Source of the DNA: a virus
IMG/VR virus record: IMGVR_UViG_3300048672_000343
Location: 1 to 37,467 of that record
Length of the DNA: 37,467 bases
Direction: 5' to 3' (one strand)
The notes beneath the pieces are model-generated. The model did no database searches, had not been told where the DNA came from, and saw nothing but the letters and a program-made list of their open reading frames with translations. The position numbers were made by a program, and so were the translations under genes. Shown in pieces: positions 29,573 to 37,417 of this stretch (position 1 is its first letter; every line of letters starts with the position of its first letter).

Positions 29573-30604
29573 CTACGCTGTTACAGTACCGGATGGGTTG
29601 ATGTCACCGATAATGGCATGAGCTTTCTCAGTACCTACAACCAGTGTCCAGTCTACAGACATCATGCGATTTTCCGCAAGACCTGTTTTAGCCAGTTCAT
29701 CAGTTTTGTAGTTTTTCAAATAACTTAATGCAAGATATGCAGGGTCAATGATAAACACGTCTGCAACAGTAGCAACACCACTGTCTGTATGAGTAGGTTG
29801 TAAACGGTTTGGAATCAATTTCAATGTACCGAAATCAGTTACAAATACGTTTACAGAACCCAATGCAACAGCAGCCTCCGCTGATTTACCTTGGTCTGAC
29901 ATCAGTGTTGCTACACGTGCAGAAGAACTGAACAGGTATTCACTGAATTTACGAACCAAGCCGGGTACAGTCATCATGATAGATGGGTCGCCGCCATCCT
30001 GATAACATGCCTGTGCGGCATCACGAACCAGTGTTTCGGTTAATACACGAGTAGCGGTAGGAGTACGCGCTACAGTTAAACCTGTAGATGTACTAAACCC
30101 GCCAGCAGTACCACCATAGTTGTGACTTGCCAACCATGATGGAAGACCACCTACTTTACCTGCGGTTGATGCACCGTCATCTGCTACAGATGCCTGATTG
30201 ACCATCATAATGGCTTCAACGTCACGTCTCAATTCTTGTTGACGACGTTGCAACTGGTAAGCCAGTTCTTTTGTTCTACCAATCAGGTCTGAGGCGTCAG
30301 CACGAAAAGATACTTTAACAACTTTGGTTGAGATTTGATGATGGTTACCTACACGAGTACCGACGACCGTATTGTTGCTACCTGCATCAGCACCATCGAC
30401 TGACGCATTAGATAAATTTACAGCAGACAAAGAATCTAATGTCCATTCTTTGTATTCTTGTTTAGAAGTCTCACTGCCAATCATGTCCGTCAATGGTAAT
30501 GGGATTTTACTAATATCCCAGATTTTATTCATGACATCTTCGCGGATTAACCCGCCTTTTAGTGCGCCTTTCAGGTCTGCACTGTCTAAATTAGTTGAAC
30601 TCAT
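29573..30604 (-). CDS. Major capsid protein (DUF5309 type)
   Basis: A 343-aa capsid protein of the HK97-fold DUF5309 group. The opening DLKGALKGGLIREDVMNKIWDISKIPLPLTDMIGSE is the family start. Typical segments follow: KEWTLDSLSAVNLSNASVDGADAG, an internal helix QLQRRQQELRRDVEAIMM, the glycine-rich GGLPSWLASHNYGG region, PGLVRKFSEYLFS, and DVFIIDPAYLALSYLKNYKTDELAKTGLAENR with the C-terminal strands. Position between scaffold and tail genes and the dedicated terminator agree. GAGGC lies before the ATG. No delta-domain protease site can be read from sequence. Confidence 0.9.
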   Translation of the reverse strand: MSSTNLDSADLKGALKGGLIREDVMNKIWDISKIPLPLTDMIGSETSKQEYKEWTLDSLSAVNLSNASVDGADAGSNNTVVGTRVGNHHQISTKVVKVSFRADASDLIGRTKELAYQLQRRQQELRRDVEAIMMVNQASVADDGASTAGKVGGLPSWLASHNYGGTAGGFSTSTGLTVARTPTATRVLTETLVRDAAQACYQDGGDPSIMMTVPGLVRKFSEYLFSSSARVATLMSDQGKSAEAAVALGSVNVFVTDFGTLKLIPNRLQPTHTDSGVATVADVFIIDPAYLALSYLKNYKTDELAKTGLAENRMMSVDWTLVVGTEKAHAIIGDINPSGTVTA

Positions 30605-30615
30605 TTTATTTGCCT

Positions 30616-31644
30616 CTAGCCGTTCATTAATAGCTCGGTGATAGCGTCTACTTCAAGTTTCTGCTTGTTGTAGCCAGTAGCACTTTTAGCTTTCTTGGTT
30701 AGTTGTTGTAGTTTAGAGACAGGTTTAGTTGATTGACCGCCTTTTAGAAAGGTAGGTTTTTTAACGTCGAGCTTCTCTTTTGCTATTTTAGTACCTTCAT
30801 GATACGCCATAGCATCTTTTACTATTTCCAATAAACGCGCGTCTTGAACTGTGTGAAACTCTTCTGGTGTAAAGCCGTATGCTTCTCCAAGAAACGTTTC
30901 CATTTTGTTTAACGTTTGTTTAAATACCTCAGGCTTTGCCCAAGATGGGTTTTTTTCCAGTGCGAAATTTACCTGATTTTGTAAGTATTCGCCATATTGT
31001 TTCTGCTGTTCTTCATTCATGGTTGACTGAATGTTTTGTTTCTCCTTTCCTACCGCCTGCTTGATGGTTTCTATCTCATTAATCTGACGTTGTAAGTCGG
31101 TAATAGTAGCCGCATACTCGCCTGGATTTTCCATACGGAATCTTTCCCAGTCGACATTCTCATAAGGTGCAAGAAGTTTTTTCTCAACGAAAGCTACCAG
31201 ATTATCGGCAGCCTGTAGTTTCTCGCCATAAGTTTGAATTGCTACTTGTTTAAAGGTATCAACTTCTTTTCTGGCTTCTGCCAGTGTTTTTGCCTTATTT
31301 GTATTGCTGGCATTATATTGGTAGCCTGCGATAAGGTCTTTTACACTTACAGTGGATGTGACACCATCAACTTTAACATTAATACCTGTCAGATTGCCGT
31401 CTTCGTCCAATACAACGTTGCGGTCATCAACACCTAGTGCATTTGCCCATGTGAGGTCTTCTTCTTTTTCTTCGCCCCCACTTTCTGATTCTACTTCGTT
31501 TTCTTCTACTGACTCATCAGAGGAGTCTTCAGCAGGTGTACCAACAACATCGTCGCCAGACTGGTCGTTATCTGCTGAGGACTCTTTTTCTGTAAGCAAA
31601 TCAGCAATAGCATTTAATTGACTGTCTTGATTTAATGGTTCCAT
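30616..31644 (-). CDS. Scaffolding protein
   Basis: A 342-aa acidic, helical protein immediately upstream of the capsid gene. The N-terminal third is a disordered acidic region (residues 20-65, SSADNDQSGDD...SDESVEENEVESESGGEEKEED). The middle contains long charged helices (about 120-240, e.g. EARKEVDTFKQ, QRQINEIETIKQ), and the basic C-terminus has KPTFLKGGQSTKPVSKLQQLTKKAK, as in scaffolds whose C-terminal helix-loop-helix docks on the capsid. It would direct procapsid assembly and then be expelled or cleaved. Assigned by composition and position. Confidence 0.85.
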   Translation of the reverse strand: MEPLNQDSQLNAIADLLTEKESSADNDQSGDDVVGTPAEDSSDESVEENEVESESGGEEKEEDLTWANALGVDDRNVVLDEDGNLTGINVKVDGVTSTVSVKDLIAGYQYNASNTNKAKTLAEARKEVDTFKQVAIQTYGEKLQAADNLVAFVEKKLLAPYENVDWERFRMENPGEYAATITDLQRQINEIETIKQAVGKEKQNIQSTMNEEQQKQYGEYLQNQVNFALEKNPSWAKPEVFKQTLNKMETFLGEAYGFTPEEFHTVQDARLLEIVKDAMAYHEGTKIAKEKLDVKKPTFLKGGQSTKPVSKLQQLTKKAKSATGYNKQKLEVDAITELLMNG

Positions 31645-31645
31645 T

Positions 31646-31894
31646 TTATTGTTTCTCTAAGTTGAGTTGTTGTTGGGCTAAATAGCCAGTCTCTATGTCA
31701 GTCTTGATAGACTGTTCAATATACTGGATTGCCTTAAGTCGATGACTTATCTCAACCAATGCTTCTGGCGATTCAGCATTTTTAAATTCTGTGTAGATTA
31801 TAGCAAATTGCTTGGCAATATACTTGTCAAAGTAACTGTCCCATACATTTTGGGCTACTCTGCCTATTCTTGCTTCTTCCTGTAAATCTGTCAT
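31646..31894 (-). CDS. Hypothetical 82-aa helical head-cluster protein
   Basis: An 82-aa helical protein (TDLQEEARIGRVAQNVWDSYFDKYIAKQFAIIYTEFKNAE...). Two-base gap to the scaffold gene, ATGA overlap with the zincin-like paralog upstream. Similar-sized helical proteins sit between portal and scaffold genes in many podoviruses and may help portal or procapsid assembly. No motif identifies it. Confidence 0.6.
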   Translation of the reverse strand: MTDLQEEARIGRVAQNVWDSYFDKYIAKQFAIIYTEFKNAESPEALVEISHRLKAIQYIEQSIKTDIETGYLAQQQLNLEKQ

Positions 31895-32655
31895 TGTGAC
31901 ACCATCGGTGGATAGTAAAAATTACGCCCTCTTTGCAGTAATTCATCTATTAAAGATTTACTGACAATTTTACGCGCTTGATTAGCGGAATTTTTCATAT
32001 GAGGTACTTTATCTTCCATTATGCCCATACGATAGGCAGCATTTTCATTGTTTCTACTATCATAAAGCTCCAATAATTTATTGTAATCAGATAGCTTTTT
32101 TTCTTTATCTTTTGAATTTGCAAACTTTTTTTCTGCCAGATTGCGAAGATAGTTTGTGTCATAATTTAAGTCTGACGTACTATTATCAGGGTACATCTGA
32201 GTATACGGATGTATCATATCAAGCAATCCAATCGGCATAACACTTCTATGTCCTGCCATTCTTGCCTGCATCTCACCTGGATGACTGTCATAGTCCTGTC
32301 TGGTAAGTTCTTTATTGTTATTTATAAACGGACCTACAGGAAGATTATTCTCTGCTTCATTTGAATGTTGAAGTTCATGGTTTAGTGCCATTAATTTGTC
32401 AGAATTGGTAAAAAGACTGTTTATCATTGTACCAGCAGATTTATCTTTTCTTTGTCTGAATATAGTTCCACCACCAAGGTTTAATGGAAGCACTTTTTCC
32501 ATAACACCACTTGGCATCTCTGGACCAAGAGTTCTATTAGACTCACCTTGCATGACCGTATTTCCAGCGTTATCTATCCAAGGATATTGTCTGTATCTAG
32601 CCCATAGTTCTTCTGGACTCATACCATTTTGATAGTCGTACAGTGCTTGAGACAT
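31891..32655 (-). CDS. Zincin-like metallopeptidase, paralog B (portal-downstream)
   Basis: A 254-aa protein. Residues 3-25 (QALYDYQNGMSPEELWARYRQYP) are almost identical to the start of the protein upstream of the portal. The central region has a zinc-peptidase signature: HELQH at 93-97 and a downstream conserved Glu in HPGEMQAR (E128) as third ligand. A charged helical segment (about 160-215) follows, then a C-terminal tag LIDELLQRGRNFYYPPMVS, also shared with the paralog. The HExxH and Glu pattern fits zincin metalloproteases, so it may be a virion or head-maturation peptidase. Activity is inferred, not shown. It lies between portal and the 82-aa gene. Confidence 0.6.
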   Translation of the reverse strand: MSQALYDYQNGMSPEELWARYRQYPWIDNAGNTVMQGESNRTLGPEMPSGVMEKVLPLNLGGGTIFRQRKDKSAGTMINSLFTNSDKLMALNHELQHSNEAENNLPVGPFINNNKELTRQDYDSHPGEMQARMAGHRSVMPIGLLDMIHPYTQMYPDNSTSDLNYDTNYLRNLAEKKFANSKDKEKKLSDYNKLLELYDSRNNENAAYRMGIMEDKVPHMKNSANQARKIVSKSLIDELLQRGRNFYYPPMVSQ

Positions 32656-32657
32656 TG

Positions 32658-34790
32658 TTAGTCATCTCCTGAAACTTCGTTCATGTTTTCTTCAAAGTTG
32701 TCGCTTTGTTCAGTACCAGTATTTGCTTCAATCTCGGTCAGTTTAAGACCTGCATCTATCAGCATCTTACGGTATTTATACTCCAACTCACCTACTTTTG
32801 CATCCGAATCTGCGGATGTTTTAGCTGCATCCAACTGAGTTTGTAATTCACCAATTCTAGCCTCATAGTTAAGCTTATCCATTTCGCGCTGCTGTTTAGC
32901 CAACTCTGCCTGTCCCTTGTACTCCACAGCTTTTGCCTGTGCCTCAGCAGTTGTTGTCGCTGATTTAGCAAGTTCTGCCTGTGCGCGCAATGTCTCGATT
33001 TGTACCTGCTCATTCTTTTGTTTCTCCTCCTGACTTGACTGACCTGCCTGTTGCGCCGCCTGTTGACCTTCTGGTGAGTTAGGGTCAACGAAGAACTTGT
33101 TCGCACTGTGTAAACCGGATAACTTGCAGAACTCGTCCAATGCGGCGTATGCCTTTATCGGATTTACCAGAGTTTGCCCCGGTACTGCCTGTATTAAACC
33201 TTGTGCCTGCATTATTTTCTCTACTGCGGCAAGACGACCTGACACATCACCGCTACCTGTTCCAACACGAACAGTGCATTTTGAACGTTCTCCCCATTCA
33301 GAAGGATTTACCTGTATCCACTGACCTTTAAACTTAAAGTTCTGGATAGAGTCTGTGTGCATTGTTACCAGGTCTCTTATTTTGAGACACAAAGGTTTGA
33401 TGGCAGTCTCACAAATGACTCTAATCATCAGTCCTACAAGTTCTTCCTTAGCATTCATCAGTCGGTCAACACCCTGTGAACCTACTCTATCACCTATGTT
33501 CTGCGGTGACGCGGAACCGTCTGAGGAGACACCGGTTCTACCAGCTCTAATTTCGTCTAAGTAGTTGAGCATGGTAAACCCGGCTTCCCCAATCATAGGT
33601 GTTACTAATGACTGTATTGCATCAAGACGTTTGACTCTGATAAGTCCTCCAGGTCTTGATACCATCATGTCATCAAGATTCACCTGTCCATCCAGCACTA
33701 TATTACGCTGGTTGTTTTGCAGATAAAGGTTGTCCATGATGTTTCTTATAAGGGCAATCTTGTTGTCCTGTATCTGTTTAAGGCGGTCGAATATGGACAG
33801 TCCCTTGAACTTGTGCGACATAAGAATAGCCGTGCCGCTAATCCACGGGCATGAGTCCAGAGGTTCTACCTTAAGCACTTTTGTAGGCGGTTCCATACCT
33901 GCAACAGTGACTTTATACAGTTGCGCTATACCTTTGCCGTCATAGTCCATACGAAGATAGCACTCGGCAATCTCGATAAGTTTTTGCGACTCATCGTCAG
34001 AAGACCAACTGGGTATGAGTGTTGACTCGTCCTGATAATTGAAACGATACGACGAACGAAGCAGGTCTGCCGACATCAATCCCTCAAGGTCTGACTCGCT
34101 GTACCCTTCCTCCATTAGTTCTGAAATTGTCTTGTTGACTATATGTGCAGAGAACCGTGCGCTATCAAGGAAGATAGAGTCATGCTGACTATTAACACGG
34201 AAGTTCTCGGGTGCAACACAGTCTACAACCACTTTACCAGTTGGATTGGTAACGGCAATCTCAACGTCATACAACATTGTCAGAGGATTTTGTTCTGCCG
34301 ACACAATCTCTGCGTTTTTGGCACTAAGTATTACGTTGAGTGCCTGTTCGCTTATGCCTGAATAGGAATAGGTTTTGATTTGTGTGGAGTCGTCATAGTA
34401 GACCTTTAGAAGACCGTTGCGCTGGATAAGCGCATCCTTTACCATCTCGTGTATCAGGGTAAACCCATTGTTCTGTTTCATCAGAACGTCATAAACGTAC
34501 TCTGACTCTATCTCCGCCTGCAACTCGTCCTCAGGACCCAGAGGGTCAAATGTCACCACCTCGTTGTTCTGGGTGAACGATTTCATTATCTGAGGAAGTA
34601 TCCACTCCACGGCATCGGCAACGTCGGTGGAAACCAACTGACTGCGCCCCTCAACCTCTGTGCCATTGGGTCTGCCAAGGTAGTATTCGAGCGGTTGTTG
34701 CAACGATGGCGAGGTATTGGTGGTAATGTCTGAATTTGATAGCTCATTGGCTATAATGGACAATACCTGCGAGTCAGTCAGTTTGCTCAT
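32658..34790 (-). CDS. Portal protein
   Basis: A 710-aa portal of the large P22/epsilon15/BPP-1 type. Recognisable segments are an N-terminal helix LTDSQVLSIIANEL, EYYLGRPNGTEVEGRSQLVSTDVADAVEWILPQIMKSF (typical of podovirus portals), NGFTLIHEMVKDALIQRNGLLKVYY, and CVAPENFRVN. The wing and stem region ends near residue 570, followed by a long Gln/Ala/Glu coiled-coil barrel (about 580-690) and an acidic tail (EENMNEVSGDD). It forms the dodecameric DNA gate between capsid and tail. ATG 34790 is preferred to the in-frame TTG three codons earlier. The start lies 2 bases after the stop of the 22-aa mini-gene. Confidence 0.9.
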   Translation of the reverse strand: MSKLTDSQVLSIIANELSNSDITTNTSPSLQQPLEYYLGRPNGTEVEGRSQLVSTDVADAVEWILPQIMKSFTQNNEVVTFDPLGPEDELQAEIESEYVYDVLMKQNNGFTLIHEMVKDALIQRNGLLKVYYDDSTQIKTYSYSGISEQALNVILSAKNAEIVSAEQNPLTMLYDVEIAVTNPTGKVVVDCVAPENFRVNSQHDSIFLDSARFSAHIVNKTISELMEEGYSESDLEGLMSADLLRSSYRFNYQDESTLIPSWSSDDESQKLIEIAECYLRMDYDGKGIAQLYKVTVAGMEPPTKVLKVEPLDSCPWISGTAILMSHKFKGLSIFDRLKQIQDNKIALIRNIMDNLYLQNNQRNIVLDGQVNLDDMMVSRPGGLIRVKRLDAIQSLVTPMIGEAGFTMLNYLDEIRAGRTGVSSDGSASPQNIGDRVGSQGVDRLMNAKEELVGLMIRVICETAIKPLCLKIRDLVTMHTDSIQNFKFKGQWIQVNPSEWGERSKCTVRVGTGSGDVSGRLAAVEKIMQAQGLIQAVPGQTLVNPIKAYAALDEFCKLSGLHSANKFFVDPNSPEGQQAAQQAGQSSQEEKQKNEQVQIETLRAQAELAKSATTTAEAQAKAVEYKGQAELAKQQREMDKLNYEARIGELQTQLDAAKTSADSDAKVGELEYKYRKMLIDAGLKLTEIEANTGTEQSDNFEENMNEVSGDD

Positions 34791-34792
34791 GT

Positions 34793-34861
34793 CTAGCAAC
34801 CTTTCTTTTTAGGCTTACCCGGCATAGGCATTTTTTTAGGTGGTGTCTTAGGCTTAGCCAT
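34793..34861 (-). CDS. 22-aa Lys/Pro-rich mini-protein
   Basis: An ATG-led frame of 22 codons: 8 Lys, 6 Pro, 3 Met, ending KKKGC. It begins at the TAATG shared with the stop of the zincin-like gene, has a strong AGGAGAC ribosome site 7-8 bases upstream, and ends 2 bases before the portal ATG. It fits the pattern of coupled translation in this operon, so I call it real despite its size. A strongly basic, Pro-rich peptide could contact DNA or the portal. It may be widespread but missed by gene finders. No homolog can be named from the sequence alone. Confidence 0.6.
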   Translation of the reverse strand: MAKPKTPPKKMPMPGKPKKKGC

Positions 34862-35529
34862 TATTTGTCTCCTGATATTAGTGGTGGATAGTAGAAATTA
34901 CGACCTGATTGTAGCAGGTCTATAAGACTTTGTTTAGGTGCCCATTTTTTTCTGCTGTTATTGAATTCTATAGCATCATTACTCTGCTCTTGCGGTATTG
35001 ATGCAAGTTTAATTATCTGTTCTATGATATTAACCTTCTTCTCAATAGGCAGGTCTGTTCTGTTGCCAAAATATCTCGCCGTTTTTGCTAGGTCTATACC
35101 TTGTACCGACCCATATTCCGCCATGTGTGCCAATGACAACGGATTAACCATGTCCTTTATTTTATCAGGAAAATAGCTCATATTCGAGACTATTCTTGCC
35201 TGCGCCTCCGCAGGATTGTCAATATACGGAGTATTGACGTGCATGTCACCACCATCTTTGTACTGTCTGTCATGTGTTGTCTCATGGTTGAGTGTCCTCA
35301 ACTGCAGCCCTCTGTCAAGCAGACTGTTTACCGTCACGTGACTCCCCGGTGTGTAGTAACCGCGTAAGTAGGGTATAAACTCCTGTAACTTGATATTATC
35401 AGGCATCACAGGACCTTTAATATGCTCAGGCTCAGAGTATAGTTTATCCTCCATAGGATATTGTCTGTATCTTGCCCACAGCTCCTCAGGACTCATGCCG
35501 TGCTGATAGTCATATAACGCCTGTGCCAT
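34861..35529 (-). CDS. Zincin-like metallopeptidase, paralog A (portal-upstream)
   Basis: A 222-aa protein. The start QALYDYQHGMSPEELWARYRQYP and the end SLIDLLQSGRNFYYPPLIS match the paralog downstream of the portal. The middle has HETTH at 82-86 with Glu108 in NPAEAQAR, the same spacing class as HELQH and HPGEMQAR in the paralog. Outside these three blocks the two proteins differ in sequence. The conserved metal-binding pattern plus shared end tags suggest a duplicated zincin peptidase that uses its ends to dock on the same partner, perhaps portal or scaffold. It shares a base with the terminase stop and precedes the 22-aa mini-gene. Confidence 0.6.
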   Translation of the reverse strand: MAQALYDYQHGMSPEELWARYRQYPMEDKLYSEPEHIKGPVMPDNIKLQEFIPYLRGYYTPGSHVTVNSLLDRGLQLRTLNHETTHDRQYKDGGDMHVNTPYIDNPAEAQARIVSNMSYFPDKIKDMVNPLSLAHMAEYGSVQGIDLAKTARYFGNRTDLPIEKKVNIIEQIIKLASIPQEQSNDAIEFNNSRKKWAPKQSLIDLLQSGRNFYYPPLISGDK

Positions 35530-37004
35530 TAGATTATACCTCTATTGTCGTAAGTGATTGCCTTATTGTCATAGCCACCTATTATACGCGCGTCACCGAC
35601 TGCACCGAGACACAAATACTGACAGGAGTCCGCTATATGACTGAATCTGCCTTTGTCTGGTTTGTCCATGTATCGCTCCTCGCCAGATACCTGCATACGT
35701 CTCATGGCATATCCACCAGAAAGAGCTTTGCGTAGTGTCGGCGCACCGTCAGTGACGGCAAAACTCGGACTGCCTGTGAAGTCAAGCCGCTGCATAAGGT
35801 CTGCCATGACCTCACGCCGTATGGTGAAATCGTTTGTGTAGGTAGGATATGCGTTGATGCCCTGCTCAGCCAGCACCATGTAGGGTGTGTTCTCATCGGT
35901 TTGTGCGCGTTGCTCGCCTGCCGGGTCACCATACACCTCTGCAGTGAAGTCCCGATACTTGGTGGACAGCCGTTGATGCAACAGACGACCGAACGATACA
36001 GCCCCCATGTTGAACGTCACCAGCTCGTCGAAGATAACCAGTCGCCCTGCGGGTGTGAACTGACCAATGGAAGCGGCAGGCGTAAGTCCGAAGTCTATAC
36101 CAACATAGAGCGGTAAGGTAGGTATAGGTGTAAATGACGGTATATGGTGTATGTCGTCGTTGTACTCAGGGAACACTGGTGCGCCGTTCATGACCAGACC
36201 GTATGTGCCGTGTATGTATACATTTATCCACTCCTGCTGTTTACCAATCATTAGATTGGTGTAGTAACCTGTCTTAAGGTTCTTTAAGTTCTCAGCCTCA
36301 GGCGATATGCCAGATGGTTGCCTGAACAGTATATGGTTTGACGGGCATGGTCTCCACTCGCCTGTTTTAGGACTTATATGCCCCTCGAACAGGTCATGCC
36401 ACCAGTGGTCTCTATCAGGTGGGTTGGTGTCCATTATAACACCATCGAATGTCGCCTCCTGGTGTATATCCACAGACGGATAACGCCCACAACGCCCCTG
36501 TATAGCTTCGACAATTGCTAGTGAAATCTCTCTTGCCTCATTAATCCATGCGGCAGTAATCTCAAGCGACAACACTTTACCAATATCGTCAGGTTTGTCC
36601 AATGCCCTGAACAGAAACTCAGCAAACATTACTGTACCGTCACTCAAATCCTGCTCAAGCGTGAATGTCATTGTCAGGTTAGAAAAGTGACCAGATTCTT
36701 TAGGTATCCAGTCAAAGAACGTATTAATTGTGGTGTCAAGCAGTTCACGATATGTATTTCTTACGACAGAAAAACGTGTCCTGCGTATAGGCTTGTTCAG
36801 GTAATACGGTATACCATCTCTATATTCCCTTTCATAACCTCTATCAGGTTCCTGATTCATTGCGATAAGCAGAAGTTCCATTACGCAGGTAACGGACTTT
36901 CCTGAACCGAACGGTCCCATAATACCTCTGACAAAACCAGTTGTTTTATCACGCGCATCGTGAAATTTCTTACCTGTTGGTGACGGTCTGTAAATCTTGT
37001 CCAT
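35529..37004 (-). CDS. Terminase large subunit (ATPase-nuclease)
   Basis: A 491-aa DNA-packaging motor. ATPase domain: Walker A GPFGSGKS (residues 30-37), and hydrophobic Walker B followed by Asn-Glu in LEITAAWINEARE. Nuclease domain (RNase H fold): LYVGIDFGLTPAASIGQF with the first Asp, VYGDPAGEQRAQTDENTPY with the second, and HIADSCQYLCLG near the C-terminus with the third. It would cut concatemers and pump DNA through the portal. It is the first gene of the leftward late operon. Upstream of the ATG at 37004 I see no clear Shine-Dalgarno (TATTTAACCAAAC), unusual for this operon. The small subunit gene is not adjacent in this window. Confidence 0.93.
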   Translation of the reverse strand: MDKIYRPSPTGKKFHDARDKTTGFVRGIMGPFGSGKSVTCVMELLLIAMNQEPDRGYEREYRDGIPYYLNKPIRRTRFSVVRNTYRELLDTTINTFFDWIPKESGHFSNLTMTFTLEQDLSDGTVMFAEFLFRALDKPDDIGKVLSLEITAAWINEAREISLAIVEAIQGRCGRYPSVDIHQEATFDGVIMDTNPPDRDHWWHDLFEGHISPKTGEWRPCPSNHILFRQPSGISPEAENLKNLKTGYYTNLMIGKQQEWINVYIHGTYGLVMNGAPVFPEYNDDIHHIPSFTPIPTLPLYVGIDFGLTPAASIGQFTPAGRLVIFDELVTFNMGAVSFGRLLHQRLSTKYRDFTAEVYGDPAGEQRAQTDENTPYMVLAEQGINAYPTYTNDFTIRREVMADLMQRLDFTGSPSFAVTDGAPTLRKALSGGYAMRRMQVSGEERYMDKPDKGRFSHIADSCQYLCLGAVGDARIIGGYDNKAITYDNRGII

Positions 37005-37036
37005 GTTTGGTTAAATAGAGTTTGTGTATTTCTATT

Positions 37037-37054
37037 ATGTTCCATGTGGAACAT
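37037..37054. promoter_or_regulatory. parS-like palindrome upstream of terminase
   Basis: ATGTTCC at 37037-37043 and GGAACAT at 37048-37054 are perfect 7-bp inverted arms around ATGT. The inner 16-mer TGTTCCATGTGGAACA differs from the chromosomal ParB-binding parS consensus TGTTnCACGTGnAACA only at the central C (T here). No parA/parB gene is present, so a host ParB is the natural candidate ligand. Alternatively it is a hairpin in the terminase mRNA leader or a regulator site. Confidence 0.55.
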
Positions 37055-37062
37055 TTTGCAAC

Positions 37063-37097
37063 ATTATCTTGAAAGACTGTTTTTATTATCTTGAAAG
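37063..37097. repeat. 13-bp direct repeat with 22-bp spacing
   Basis: ATTATCTTGAAAG occurs exactly at 37063-37075 and 37085-37097. The start-to-start distance of 22 bp is the same period as the adjacent A-tract array, which suggests phased binding on one DNA face. Confidence 0.8.
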
Positions 37098-37150
37098 TAC
37101 GATAAATACTTTTTGTAATTCAAATACATGAATAGCATACAAGATATTTA

Positions 37151-37279
37151 TTTCTGAAATCCAAAAAATTTTTTCTGAAATCCAAAAAATTTTTTTCTGA
37201 AATCCAAAAAATTTTTTTCTGAAATCCAAAAAATTTTTTTCTGAAATCCAAAAAATTTTTTTCTGAAATCCAAAAAATG
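37151..37279. repeat. Six 22-bp A-tract iterons
   Basis: The core CTGAAATCCAAAAAAT occurs six times, starting at 37154, 37175, 37197, 37219, 37241 and 37263 (spacings 21, 22, 22, 22, 22). Each is flanked by T-runs, so AAAAAATTTTTT blocks recur about every two helical turns. Such phased A-tracts give intrinsically curved DNA and repeated binding sites. Known analogues are phage packaging or origin iterons; which applies here is not shown. Confidence 0.92.
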
Positions 37280-37290
37280 TAGATACACGT

Positions 37291-37400
37291 CCCTCAGACT
37301 TAGCCCAACGCGTGCGCCCCCCACCCTATCTATAGCAAAAAGTGCATTCAGGGAACCTCAACTCCACGCGTGCGTTCAGGGAGCCTCAGCTCAACGCGTG
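37291..37400. repeat. GC-rich ACGCGTG repeat cluster
   Basis: ACGCGTG occurs at 37308, 37366 and 37394. The last two belong to imperfect 31-bp repeats starting at 37342 and 37370 (GTGCrTTCAGGGArCCTCArC followed by TCmACGCGTG). A more distant copy with CCCTCAGACTTAGCC lies at about 37291. This is a local GC-rich island in AT-rich flanks, directly before a strong promoter. Confidence 0.8.
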
Positions 37401-37417
37401 GGCGTGGCGTGCGAATG

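Noticed and set aside
37060-37130. 21-codon leftward frame (MYLNYKKYLSY...) upstream of the terminase
   Set aside because: No ribosome site, no coupling to the terminase start, and it overlaps the 22-bp-spaced repeats.
37151-37279. CRISPR-like array
   Set aside because: The period is only 22 bp and the sequence between cores is just T-runs, so there are no spacers. No cas genes are present apart from a Cas4-like nuclease in a replication context.
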